In this document: positions 9,139 through 17,113 of the stretch, piece after piece
How positions within the stretch are numbered: the first letter of the stretch is position 1
Layout: every line of letters starts with the position of its first letter
NCBI GenBank assembly: GCA_942492855.1
Contig: OW818647.1
Coordinates: forward strand, 2,418,001 to 2,482,000
Length of the DNA stretch: 64,000 nucleotides
Direction of reading: 5' to 3'
Origin: G963677485 sp942492855
Lineage (GTDB): Bacteria > Armatimonadota > HRBIN16
Made by a program: the position numbers and the translations under genes
The notes under the pieces: generated by a model
Told to the model about the DNA's origin: nothing
Database searches by the model: none
What the model saw: only the letters and a program-made list of their open reading frames with translations

Positions 9139-9420
9139 ATTCTCACGCGGAGACGCGGAGTGCGCGGAGGGTATGTGACCGCGCAGGCTCCAACAATGCG
9201 GTGGTCTGGCGGATAGCCTGCAATTCCGTGGCCTCGTACGATGTATCGGAGCTTCCCGAAAGACTGGCCCGGAAAGGGAAAACCGGGCCGGTCAATTCTA
9301 AGCAGCCCATAGACCGCGCTGGTGTTGTTGTCTGAACCACGGATGACACGGATAGGTTCGGATGGGAGAAATTCCCTGTGACAACCCCCCGGTATGCCTC
9401 TGTGCCCTCAGTGGTTCAGA
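9139..9420. repeat. Composite dispersed repeat block
   Basis: Contains a CACGCGGAGACGCGGAG module (9143-9165), a GACCGCGC / GGTCTGGCGGATAGCC module (9177-9222), an inverse GGGCCGGTCAATTC end (9283-9297), and an ACCACGGAT module (9331-9365) with an inverse end near 9405-9420. No gene is visible. Confidence 0.7.
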
Positions 9421-9500
9421 CACCCAGTCAGGCCGGATAACACGTCATCCGATGGTATATCTAGCGATATATAAACTGTGGTATACACGAGGTTAATTAT

Positions 9501-10574
9501 ATGCAGAAAACTAAAAACGGGGATAATCAAGAGATTGAGACGCTGGTCTCAACCTATTTTAGGCAGGATGTGGACTTCCGCTCCCAGTATTTCCGTATCC
9601 CGTTTTGTGACGTCACCAACAACGGCGTGCTCATCGCCGGTGGGGATGTGCGCTACGATGGCGCGACCGACTTCCAGCAGATCGACATCGGTATTGCCAG
9701 AAGCATGGACTTCGGTCAGAGCTGGTCCGACAAGAAGATCGTGTTGAAGCACAACAATAAGTGCGCCCACTCTCGCAAGATGGACGCCACGATCCTGGTC
9801 AATCGCAAAACTAACCGCGTGTTCCTGTTCGGCCACTGCGTGGATAGCGATCTGTTATGGGAGGAGACCTCCGACCCGGCTGCGATTAGCACCGACTGCG
9901 TCTACAAATACTCGGATGACGACGGGAAAAGCTGGTCCAGGGAGTATTCGCTGAACTCCATCCGGCCCAAATCTGCGGTGACCATGTTTGCCGGGGCCAG
10001 TAAGGGCATCACTATGGCTGACGGTACGCTGGTTCTGCCGATGCAAATCAGGGGCAGTAATAACGCACTGAGTATGCAGAGCGGCCTGTTGGTCAGCCAG
10101 GACAACGGCGCTTCCTGGCAGTTCAGCGGGGCGTTACTGCCGGTGTTCTCTTGTGAGACGCAAGTGGTGGAGTATAAGCGGGGCCAGTTAATGCTGAACT
10201 GTCGCAGCAACATCGGCCACCGACGGGTGTTTGTGACATCCAACAAGGGCCGCACATACACGCCCCATTCCACAGATGCCAAAACGCTGATCGAGCCTGA
10301 AGGATGCCAGGGCAGCATCGACAAAATCACCATCGGCCGAACGACCTACGGTCTGTTCACAAACCCGAATCATGCGGAACAACGGGCGAATATCACTTTG
10401 AAGGTGACCAAGGACTTCACCCACTGGCGGGAGCTTTGTTGTCTCGTGCCCGGCACCACAGACGGGTATACGTGCATCACCCACTATAAGAATGATGTGT
10501 ATATCGCAATCGAACGGCACGGCTCACTCGAAATGCACCGAGTAGCGGATATCGGCTCAATGATGGTCAGGTGA
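9501..10574 (+). CDS. Exo-alpha-sialidase-like protein (GH33, BNR/Asp-box)
   Basis: 357 residues; ATG 9501 follows GAGG by 8 nt. The six-bladed propeller signature is clear: FRIP at residues 31-34 (first arginine of the sialidase triad), and Asp-boxes SMDFGQSW (about 68-75), SDDDGKSW (about 137), SQDNGASW (about 196) and a degenerate SNKGRTY. RKMDATILV offers the acid/base Asp, and NCRSN a further arginine. Such enzymes remove terminal sialic acid. There is no signal peptide. The stop codon overlaps the GTG start of the next gene, so the two are translationally coupled. Substrate could be another nonulosonic acid rather than Neu5Ac. Confidence 0.82.
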   Translation: MQKTKNGDNQEIETLVSTYFRQDVDFRSQYFRIPFCDVTNNGVLIAGGDVRYDGATDFQQIDIGIARSMDFGQSWSDKKIVLKHNNKCAHSRKMDATILVNRKTNRVFLFGHCVDSDLLWEETSDPAAISTDCVYKYSDDDGKSWSREYSLNSIRPKSAVTMFAGASKGITMADGTLVLPMQIRGSNNALSMQSGLLVSQDNGASWQFSGALLPVFSCETQVVEYKRGQLMLNCRSNIGHRRVFVTSNKGRTYTPHSTDAKTLIEPEGCQGSIDKITIGRTTYGLFTNPNHAEQRANITLKVTKDFTHWRELCCLVPGTTDGYTCITHYKNDVYIAIERHGSLEMHRVADIGSMMVR

Positions 10575-11365
10575 ATGGGTTGTATGCGATCGATAACACA
10601 GATCCCACGCTGATCGAGGTATCTACCACTGACGACTATTGGAAGTGCGAACTGGAAAAGCCCTGGAGCCTGGTAGGATATTCGTTCAACGCATTGCTGC
10701 TTCACAACGGGGGAAAGCTGGTAGTTCAATTTGCAGATGCCAGGAACGACTATGTGGTAACAGCACAGCCCATGGTTCAACGGAATATTGAGGACCGATT
10801 TTATCTGTTCAATATCAGCCATAAGCGTATACTATGCTACGCTCGGTGGCACAAAAAATACGCGCTATATGATCGGGCCAACAACAGGTCTGTAATGATC
10901 AACGGGGCATCGATGTGCATGAGCGAACGAGGTGATCTGTGGAGCATCGGAAAACCGGAATGTTCCGGTGTGATGCCTCTCCACCCGCATCGGCTCACCA
11001 TACCGGTAAAATATAAGCTTGATCTATGGAATGTGTGGCAGGGTCATGCTGTGTTGTTATGTGGTGATCGTCAGAACGGTGATCTGCCGTATCTGATGAT
11101 GATCAAAGATGCACACGATCAGATGATACACCAAATCGAGCTTAAGGAAAGGCCGGTCCGGGTTGTTGCCTGTCAACACGGTGTGATGCTGGCTTACTGG
11201 TCGTATAAAAGCTACGTGCAGGATAACTATAACTGGGCACTGAAAAAGACCGGAACCGACCGATATGTTGGTGCCAACGATCCGTTTCTATCTTCCGTGG
11301 TCGAGGATGGCGTTTATAAGCGGCTCGCAAAGGTATCTCACAGGCGCGCCGGTGCCTGGAAGTAG
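10571..11365 (+). CDS. Unknown protein coupled to the sialidase
   Basis: 264 residues, starting at GTG 10571, which overlaps the sialidase stop codon (GTGA). No signal peptide, membrane segment or catalytic motif is recognised. Short beta-strand-like stretches recur (KLVVQFADA, GDLWSIGK, GHAVLLCGD, VRVVACQHGVMLAY), which would fit a small beta-propeller or beta-sandwich. Overlap and shared direction imply a stoichiometric or accessory role with the sialidase, perhaps substrate binding. This is inference from context only. Codon use is less GC-rich than in the GH78 gene. Confidence 0.6.
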   Translation: MNGLYAIDNTDPTLIEVSTTDDYWKCELEKPWSLVGYSFNALLLHNGGKLVVQFADARNDYVVTAQPMVQRNIEDRFYLFNISHKRILCYARWHKKYALYDRANNRSVMINGASMCMSERGDLWSIGKPECSGVMPLHPHRLTIPVKYKLDLWNVWQGHAVLLCGDRQNGDLPYLMMIKDAHDQMIHQIELKERPVRVVACQHGVMLAYWSYKSYVQDNYNWALKKTGTDRYVGANDPFLSSVVEDGVYKRLAKVSHRRAGAWK

Positions 11366-11387
11366 CGTGCTTATTTGGGGGTGTTTG

Positions 11388-11493
11388 TAGATGGCCCTTG
11401 TGGCCATCCGATACCTAGGTGGTTACCCTGTGGTGCAACCCATGTTTTGCCAGCAATTGTTCATGGCGGATGGCCACAAGGGCCATCCCTACG
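11388..11493. repeat. Inverted repeat of the CCCTTGTGG hairpin family
   Basis: The left arm (11388-11410) and right arm (11466-11493) form an inverted pair built on GATGGCC-CTTGT-GGCCATC. A smaller hairpin AAGTCCG-TGCT-CGGACTT at 11588-11605, followed by a weak T-rich stretch, may terminate transcription from the sialidase pair. Confidence 0.75.
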
Positions 11494-11733
11494 GATTCAT
11501 TCGGAGACAGTGTGGCCGTGTCTAGCGCCCGCCCGAACGCGGGCTATGCAGGTGCGATCGGCGACCCTCCTGGGCCAGCACTGTGACAAGTCCGTGCTCG
11601 GACTTACTTTCTTCAGTTGAAATCTTGTACAATAGTAATTGTGATAAGGTTAATAGCACATATACTTTTTCTCATGATAACGATAAGTATCTGTGATCGA
11701 TAACTAGTCGACAAGAATTTTGGAGGAAGTCAG

Positions 11734-12087
11734 ATGAGTGTTAGTCCGATAAGTTACGAAGTTGGATCTGTAGAACAACCAACCAAGGTGCTGCGGGAAT
11801 GGCCATGTCCTGGTGGTAAGAAGGCCCTCCATCTCATCGAAAACGCAGATGAAGAGGGTGGCAAGCTCTACCTTATTGTGTTTCATTTCCCGGCCAATTG
11901 TGCGAAAAAGCCAGTTACTTTGGCATCTGGACAGACCGAAGCGGAAGCCTTGGAACACGAGGTTGCTTATCTGCAAAACCAGACCAAGGAATATACGGAA
12001 CGTCGCGAACAAGAAGTTCAAAGACGACAGCAAGATGAGGCCATGGGTCTCCCTAAAAGACCACTCGGCGCGCGAAAGAGCTCCTAA
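11734..12087 (+). CDS. Small charged protein of unknown function
   Basis: 117 residues with a strong start: GGAGG 11 nt before ATG 11734. The first ~60 residues are mixed alpha/beta-like (GGKLYLIVFHFP). The last ~50 are highly charged and should form a helix or coiled coil (EALEHEVAYLQNQTKEYTERREQEVQRRQQDE). There is no signal peptide or membrane segment. The upstream 120 nt are AT-rich and include TTGAAA about 17 nt before TGTGAT (11617-11645), a weak promoter candidate. I recognise no family. Confidence 0.65.
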   Translation: MSVSPISYEVGSVEQPTKVLREWPCPGGKKALHLIENADEEGGKLYLIVFHFPANCAKKPVTLASGQTEAEALEHEVAYLQNQTKEYTERREQEVQRRQQDEAMGLPKRPLGARKSS

Positions 12088-12183
12088 CGCAGGAGCAGGT
12101 TACGGCGTAATTCAAGGCGCATCAAGTCAGTCCTCGCATCTTGTAAAATGTAGATACTGATATTTATATAATGCGAGGGTAAT

Positions 12184-12564
12184 ATGCCGATCTACGAATT
12201 CCGATGCAGCCAATGCCACCGACGCTTTAGCGACCTGGTGGGAGTGGTGGCCAACAACACCGACCCCGTCAAATGCCCCAAATGCGGTTGCCTTGAGGTG
12301 GAACGCCTGATGAGCCGCTTCGCGCGCGTGCGCAACGAGGATGACCTGATGGAGCAGATGCTGGACCCCTCCAAGCTGGGCGACATTGAGGACCCCAAGA
12401 ACCTGGCCCGTGTGGCCAAGGAGATGGGCAAAGAGATGGGTGAGGACTTCTCCGACGAGATCGACGCTGCGCTGGAAGAAGAGATGGGCGGCGGAGCCGG
12501 TGAAGGGGACCCCGAAGGCGGAGCCGGGGCCGCATCTGACCCCATGGGAGACAGTGGTTTCTAG
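12184..12564 (+). CDS. FmdB-type zinc-ribbon protein
   Basis: 126 residues. The N-terminal 40 residues are a CxxC...CxxC zinc ribbon (Cys8, Cys11, Cys31, Cys34; PIYEFRCSQC and KCPKCG) of the FmdB/CxxC_CxxC family, whose members are small putative regulators. The remainder is an acidic helical tail ending in Gly-rich low complexity (GGGAGEGDPEGGAGAA). ATG 12184 follows GAGGG. A TTG-initiated transporter gene begins 2 nt after the stop, so they may be co-transcribed, although a functional link is not evident. Confidence 0.85.
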   Translation: MPIYEFRCSQCHRRFSDLVGVVANNTDPVKCPKCGCLEVERLMSRFARVRNEDDLMEQMLDPSKLGDIEDPKNLARVAKEMGKEMGEDFSDEIDAALEEEMGGGAGEGDPEGGAGAASDPMGDSGF

Positions 12565-12566
12565 GG

Positions 12567-13007
12567 TTGGATAAACTGGCACTGGGCTATCTGCTGATGT
12601 TCGCCGCCATCGCTGGCTTCGCCGTGTATGGGGTGAGTTTCAAATACTGCTCGTTTAAAGGGTTGAACCTGAGCGTCGCAAACACCACTATGTACCTGGC
12701 TACCACAATCACAATCGCTGTCTCAGCCTATAAGCTAGGTGTCATCCCCTGGGGATGGCCTCTGGCCATCGGTGGCATCGCACTGGGGTGCAGCTCCTAT
12801 GCGTTCGTGATCTGCTTCCGAAAAGCCAGCGCGTTGGGGTCTACGGCGGTGGCTTGGACCATCCTGCAGATGTCCATTGTGCTGCCGTTCCTGGCGTCCG
12901 CACTGTTCTACCATGAAATCCCGAAGTGGAACCACTGGCTGGGTCTGCTGTTTACAGGTATCGGTGTGGCACTTCTAGGTCGTGACGTGCAGAAGCAGGC
13001 GAAATGA
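12567..13007 (+). CDS. EamA/DMT-type half transporter, first subunit
   Basis: 146 residues starting at TTG 12567 (an ATG at 12597 would cut into the first membrane helix). About four hydrophobic segments (residues ~5-24, 38-56, 62-82, 92-140) form one half of the 10-TM drug/metabolite transporter fold. Its stop codon overlaps the start of the next gene (ATGA). The two together resemble one split EamA transporter, which would assemble as a heterodimer in the inner membrane. The substrate cannot be predicted. Confidence 0.75.
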   Translation: MDKLALGYLLMFAAIAGFAVYGVSFKYCSFKGLNLSVANTTMYLATTITIAVSAYKLGVIPWGWPLAIGGIALGCSSYAFVICFRKASALGSTAVAWTILQMSIVLPFLASALFYHEIPKWNHWLGLLFTGIGVALLGRDVQKQAK

Positions 13008-13420
13008 AATACTCACACGCAGTTCTCGGTGCGTTCATGGCGAACGGACTGGGTGGCCTGCTGATTCAATATCTGGCCAAACAGCATCCCAGCTACGGGG
13101 TGCCCAGTCTGGCCATATCGTGCTTTTCTGCGTTCATTTTCACCCTGGTGCTGGGCGAAAAAGTGAACCAAAGCCGGGAATCTTTACCAGCATCAGCCGT
13201 GGTGGGCTTGGTGGCCGGGTTGGGTTGGGCAGGCGGGCTTGTGTGGCAGGTGCAGGCGATCAGCCTGGTGCCGGGTTACATCCTGTTCCCCTGCATCGCC
13301 GGAAGCTGCACGCTGCTGGTCTCCGTGGTTTCGCGGTTTGTGTTCGGCGAGAAGATCGGCGTCAACGGCATCCTGGGCATCGGCTTCTGCGTGCTCGCGG
13401 TGATTCTGCTGAGCGTGTAG
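13004..13420 (+). CDS. EamA/DMT-type half transporter, second subunit
   Basis: 138 residues, ATG 13004 overlapping the previous stop by 4 bp. It has four to five hydrophobic segments and ends in the typical EamA C-terminal pattern, VFGEKIGVNGILGIGFCVLA, where a new helix follows the conserved E-K-x-G-G motif. It is probably co-translated with the 12567-13007 subunit to give one functional exporter. The last 90 bp of this gene occur again at 14653-14742 with about four differences. Confidence 0.75.
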   Translation: MKYSHAVLGAFMANGLGGLLIQYLAKQHPSYGVPSLAISCFSAFIFTLVLGEKVNQSRESLPASAVVGLVAGLGWAGGLVWQVQAISLVPGYILFPCIAGSCTLLVSVVSRFVFGEKIGVNGILGIGFCVLAVILLSV

Positions 13421-13423
13421 TAC

Positions 13424-13855
13424 CTACCGGCTCCCCTCCACCTCTCTCTCCGGTTGAGTGCGTTGGCAAAAGGTGTAGAAGAAGAAGGCAGGTATGAGTA
13501 TAATCACGGGATGTGGTAGTAATAGGCGCCAACCCCGTAATATGTGTGTAACCAGCGTTTCGTTTGGCAGATAGGGCAATACCGTGAGCAATTGCAGCCA
13601 AGCGAGGCACCAAAAGCCGATAAGAACCAGCGATATATGCAGCCAGTAATACCGTGTTATAGAGCTGATGCCCAGCACCAGAGGGTAAAACACCAACGAA
13701 TATTGCACATTCGTGGCGACATTCGACAGACTCTGGGCTCGCCCGTTGATACTTTGAACTAACAACATAACTTCCACCACAAACACTCCAACCATAGTGG
13801 CTAGCAATAGTCCTAGCCAATACCTTGGTGTATCAAATGGATACACTCTCTTCAT
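13424..13855 (-). CDS. Small multi-pass membrane protein of unknown function
   Basis: 143 residues. The start ATG 13855 is set by GGAGGAG 7 nt upstream. Four hydrophobic segments are visible (about residues 13-35, 52-76, 80-98 and 118-134), with a charged C-terminus. No family is recognised. It ends 3 nt from the end of the convergent transporter gene, and a prepilin gene lies upstream on the same strand. Confidence 0.65.
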   Translation of the reverse strand: MKRVYPFDTPRYWLGLLLATMVGVFVVEVMLLVQSINGRAQSLSNVATNVQYSLVFYPLVLGISSITRYYWLHISLVLIGFWCLAWLQLLTVLPYLPNETLVTHILRGWRLLLPHPVIILIPAFFFYTFCQRTQPEREVEGSR

Positions 13856-13917
13856 TTTGTCACTCCTCCGGTATACATCATGTGTGATCGCTTCGGTATG
13901 CTGTCTCTTCGTGAACA

Positions 13918-14550
13918 CTAGTAACCTAGGTAGTTGCGGGTTATTTCGACAGGAAATCCTAATAAAATATTCCAACTCATGACCACATAATTCGGTTTTC
14001 CCTGCCTATGCACTTCAACATGACCGTCACTGTATAAGGTGAACCATCGTTCTGGCAGTTTATCTATTTCGCCATATTTGCCGCGAGCGTATACCTCCGG
14101 GGTATCGCCATGTAATGGAGCACGTATCCCATCTTGCCCATGAAATAGGTCTACCATCAGTTCATAACTGGTTTGACGGCTGTAAAAATCGGAGACCACC
14201 TCGTATGGTGCATTGCTCCAGCCAGAGACAGAGCGGGTATATGCATACGAGCCTATCAGCGGTTGACCATATTCCTGAGTACAGCTTTTGGTCCAAACAG
14301 TGTCGCTAGGACAGCAAGTAGGCATCTTCTTAAGTAGTTGGCGAGCTGTCTGGTCATCTGGCGGTACATTGGTCTCATTGTCATGCATATATAGACGTAG
14401 AGCCACACCACATTGGCGCAGATTTGACAGGCAAGTGACTTGCTTAGCACGAGATCGCACACCTGTTACTACTGGATACGTTACTGCTGATAGAACAGCG
14501 ACGATGGCTAGGACCACCAGTAGTTCCATCAATGTATAACCGCATTTCAT
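13918..14550 (-). CDS. Type IV prepilin-like / pseudopilin protein
   Basis: 210 residues. The N-terminus has a prepilin peptidase site: MKCG before YTLMELLVVLAIVAVLSAV, with Glu at position 5 of the mature protein. The globular part is similar to the prepilin-like proteins amplified in Armatimonadota and Planctomycetota (NLRQCGVALRLYMHDN; a final FTLYSDGHVEVH segment recalling the H-x-DG end motif). It is probably a minor pseudopilin or surface-exposed filament subunit. No assembly genes are nearby, as is usual for this family. Confidence 0.85.
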   Translation of the reverse strand: MKCGYTLMELLVVLAIVAVLSAVTYPVVTGVRSRAKQVTCLSNLRQCGVALRLYMHDNETNVPPDDQTARQLLKKMPTCCPSDTVWTKSCTQEYGQPLIGSYAYTRSVSGWSNAPYEVVSDFYSRQTSYELMVDLFHGQDGIRAPLHGDTPEVYARGKYGEIDKLPERWFTLYSDGHVEVHRQGKPNYVVMSWNILLGFPVEITRNYLGY

Positions 14551-14652
14551 ACGCTCTTCATCCTCTTCATACCGAAAGTCACGTGGATGTATTGCTTACG
14601 ATTCAATTATGGATACAATCCCCAACTGTTGCAATAGTCATCGGCTACTTTG

Positions 14653-14742
14653 TCGCGGTTGGTGTTCGGCGAGAAGATCGGCCTGAACGGCATCCTGGGC
14701 ATCGGCTTCTGCGTGCTCGCGGTGATTCTGCTCAGCGTGTAG
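14653..14742 (+). pseudogene. Duplicated 3' fragment of the EamA half-transporter gene
   Basis: These 90 bp match 13331-13420 with about four substitutions and include the stop codon. The match starts abruptly, and no start or ribosome binding site precedes it. The two copies flank the 13424-14550 gene pair in direct orientation, so that pair may have been inserted with duplication of, or by recombination at, the transporter 3' end. Confidence 0.85.
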
Positions 14743-14802
14743 GGGGCAGGTCCATATTTGATTGCCAGCCCGCCGCGGGCTGAAAGCCCCAGTCTAGTAC
14801 CC

Positions 14803-14971
14803 GCAAATATTGCATGGCTAGTAGGTCACCGATTCCGCGGCATAAATGCCTCGGCTATTGAACACCAAGACTGCTGAAGCAGTCTTAATTAACGTTATCT
14901 TTGTCGGCAAGGAGCTCAGCAGCCCGGTTTAGCGGGCTTGTTGATCAATAGCCGAGACATTTATGTCGCGG
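14803..14971. repeat. Inverted repeat around GCGGCATAAATGCCTCGGCT
   Basis: The arms 14835-14860 and 14946-14971 are inverse complements with two differences. Between them is a perfect 8-bp hairpin (14867-14886, AAGACTGC/GCAGTCTT). The left flank, CAAATATTGCATGGC followed by AGTAGGTCACCGATTCC, recurs at 50863-50900. Confidence 0.8.
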
Positions 14972-15040
14972 CACATGGCCGATACGATCCCAATCTGGAT
15001 TTGTGGGTAATTGACTGTCCTTCAAGGCGCGGAAGTGAGA

Positions 15041-15073
15041 CAAAAAAGGCCGTTTGGATCACCCAAACGGCCT
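15041..15073 (-). terminator. Intrinsic terminator of the Gfo/Idh/MocA gene
   Basis: On the reverse strand an 11-bp stem (15063-15073 with 15047-15057), a 5-nt loop and a six-T run. It lies 25 nt after the stop at 15098. Confidence 0.9.
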
Positions 15074-15097
15074 GTGGTATACCGAAACCCGATGCGA

Positions 15098-16120
15098 CTA
15101 AAGAACCTGGCGTTTGCCAGTCTTGGCCGACTCGATCGCGGCCAGGGCGACTGCCACGGCACTGATGCCCGCATCGATGCCCATGGGGAAATCTTTGCCC
15201 TTCAGGATGGTGTCCATGAAGTAGTCGATCTCAATACTCCAGCTTTCGGGGTTTGGATTGCGGCGGATGGTACGCCATTTGAACTCGGGAGCAGCCTTCC
15301 AGTCGGGACTGGATTTGCCCACGCACACGCGCAGCGGTTCGGTGTAGTTGTTAATCACTGTGCCGTTGTCAGCGTAGATTTCCAGGCCGTTGAAGCCTGG
15401 GCCGCTGGTCCAGCCGCACTCGATGTAGGCCATGGCCTTGTTCTCAAACTCCAGCGTCATGATGGCGTTGTCGTCCAGCTTGATGTCCTTGCGAAGTGTC
15501 TTCATGCAGGCGCTGACGGCGGTGATGCGTCCCATCATCCACTGGCAGAGGTCGATGGCATGGATACCCATATCGAACAAAGCTCCGCCAAAGGCGATGT
15601 CTGGATCATAGAACCAGGCAGACTTCGCCCACCCTGGGAAAGGCCCGCCGTGAGCAAAACGCACGCGCATCATAAACGGGTCGCCAATTTCGTCGCGGTC
15701 AAGCAGTGCTTTGATCTTGTTGTTGGAGTGGATCAGGCGGTGCGAGAAGCCGATCATCACCTTCTTGCCGGACGCTTTGGCGGCGGCCTTCACCGCGTTG
15801 GCCTCGGCCAGGCTGATGGTCATGGGCTTCTCAAGCAGCAGGTTGGCTCCCGCTTCCAGAGCGGCGATGGCGTGCTCCGCGTGGAATTTGTTGGGTGAGC
15901 AGACCGATACGAAGTCGGGCTTCTCTTCCGCCAGCATTTCGCGGTGGTCCGAATAGGCTTTGGCGATCTTGAACTGGCCCTTCGCCTCTTCGATGCGCTC
16001 CGGCACGGGGTCAGCGATGACGATGCGGCCCACATCCTCGCGTTTGTCGTAGCCAGGAAGGTGCAGCGCCTGGGCGATGGAGCCTGCCCCGATGGTGGCT
16101 ACTGTGTATGATTTGCTCAT
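15098..16120 (-). CDS. Gfo/Idh/MocA-family oxidoreductase
   Basis: 340 residues. ATG 16120 follows AAGGAG. The frame opens further upstream only by running through an intergenic repeat, so the longer start was rejected. The N-terminal Rossmann fold has GAGSIAQALHLPGY. EKPMTISLAEA near residue 95 is the conserved EKP motif whose Lys takes part in catalysis. GALFDMGIHAIDL near 185 holds the family DxGxHxxD pattern with the catalytic His. Such enzymes oxidise or reduce sugars and cyclitols with NAD(P). It stands alone between repeats and has its own terminator. The substrate is unknown. Confidence 0.9.
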   Translation of the reverse strand: MSKSYTVATIGAGSIAQALHLPGYDKREDVGRIVIADPVPERIEEAKGQFKIAKAYSDHREMLAEEKPDFVSVCSPNKFHAEHAIAALEAGANLLLEKPMTISLAEANAVKAAAKASGKKVMIGFSHRLIHSNNKIKALLDRDEIGDPFMMRVRFAHGGPFPGWAKSAWFYDPDIAFGGALFDMGIHAIDLCQWMMGRITAVSACMKTLRKDIKLDDNAIMTLEFENKAMAYIECGWTSGPGFNGLEIYADNGTVINNYTEPLRVCVGKSSPDWKAAPEFKWRTIRRNPNPESWSIEIDYFMDTILKGKDFPMGIDAGISAVAVALAAIESAKTGKRQVL

Positions 16121-16188
16121 TCGTGTCGTTCTCCTTGATGATAGGTGTTTATAGATTGCATGGTTCGTGTGTGTCGAAAATCCCGAGT

Positions 16189-16392
16189 CGTAGGGACGGC
16201 CCTTGTGGCCGTCCGAACACATTAACGGAAACTGACCTGTTACTGCGATCACAGATTAAAGACAGAATTTCTGGCGGATGACCACAAGGGTCATCCCTAC
16301 GGTTAGGAAAATACGGGTCGGGCGACCCGACCCTTTCCGTTCCCTTCCCATCCGTGTCATCCTGAAAATCCGTGCAATCCGTGGTTCAGACA
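16189..16392. repeat. CCCTTGTGG hairpin plus ACCACGGATT module
   Basis: The arms 16189-16217 (GACGGCC-CTTGT-GGCCGTCC) and 16273-16302 (GATGACC-ACAAG-GGTCATCC) belong to the hairpin family seen at 3472. Each arm is itself palindromic and the base changes keep each arm paired. An inverse ACCACGGATT module occupies 16345-16392. Confidence 0.75.
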
Positions 16393-16462
16393 GTACAGGC
16401 AAGGGCACGGCGCGCCATGCCCCTACGATCGGAATCACTCATTAGGCAGATGATACCACTTT

Positions 16463-17113
16463 TTACTCTCCAAAGAGAGTCTGCTCTGCCAGCAGGCAGA
16501 TCACATGGTAAATCACCATGTGAAGATTTTGAGTCTGGTAGGTCTGTTCGGCAGGCACGGCGATGACCTGGTCGCAGTGGCTGTCGAATGGTGAGGCTTG
16601 GCACCCCGTGAATCCCACGGTGTGCAGTCCAAACGCCCTGGCAACGGTGAAGGCGTTCAGCACGTTGGCGGAGTGGCCGGATGTGCTGAAGCCGATCAGC
16701 ACATCTCCTGGCCGACCATATGCATACACCTGCTGGGCATACACCAGATCGGCACCCAGATCGTTGCTGATGGCCGAAATCAATGCCGTCTGCTGCGTGA
16801 GGTCGATGGCCCTCATGCCACGCTGCATCCGGTCGGCTATCGCCGACCAGTTGGCGGCACCGGTGGCCTGCAGCTTCGCGCGGTCCGCCTCCGGCATTCG
16901 GCGGGGGAGGGCAAACGCCTTCACCATCTCGCCCACGATGTGCCCGCAGTCGGCGGCGCTCCCGCCGTTGCCGCACAGCAGTATCTGCCCGTCCCCGCGA
17001 TGGGCAGTGCAGATCATCTCCACCGTGTTAAGAATCGCATCCGAAAGCGGGGTCAGCTCAGGATGCTGCTGCAGCATGGTCAAGAAATGCTGGTTGTTTC
17101 GTAGTTCGCTCAA
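16463..17113 (-). CDS. SIS-domain phosphosugar isomerase (GmhA-like)
   Basis: 216 residues. I chose TTG 17113 because it has AGGAGAGGG 3-6 nt upstream and overlaps the stop of the ROK kinase gene (TTGA), giving translational coupling; an in-frame TTG at 17137 lacks a binding site. The SIS domain shows LLCGNGGSAADCGHIVGE (about residues 45-62) and GFSTSGHSANVLNA (about 141-154), as in sedoheptulose-7-phosphate isomerase GmhA and related proteins. As the last gene of a mannosidase-kinase-isomerase operon it probably interconverts the phosphorylated sugar made by the kinase. A role in heptose synthesis is possible but has no other support here. Confidence 0.85.
   Translation of the reverse strand: MSELRNNQHFLTMLQQHPELTPLSDAILNTVEMICTAHRGDGQILLCGNGGSAADCGHIVGEMVKAFALPRRMPEADRAKLQATGAANWSAIADRMQRGMRAIDLTQQTALISAISNDLGADLVYAQQVYAYGRPGDVLIGFSTSGHSANVLNAFTVARAFGLHTVGFTGCQASPFDSHCDQVIAVPAEQTYQTQNLHMVIYHVICLLAEQTLFGE

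Noticed and set aside
12192..12545. Long reverse-strand open frame opposite the FmdB-type gene
   Set aside because: Low-complexity Ser/Pro-rich translation, no binding site, and the forward strand has a clear zinc-ribbon protein.
14653..14742. Site-specific attachment site for an integrative element
   Set aside because: No integrase or tRNA gene lies between the copies, so a plain duplicated gene end is the simpler reading.
16121..16252. A 44-residue N-terminal extension of the Gfo/Idh/MocA protein
   Set aside because: It is translated repeat sequence without a ribosome binding site; ATG 16120 has AAGGAG and starts the Rossmann fold correctly.
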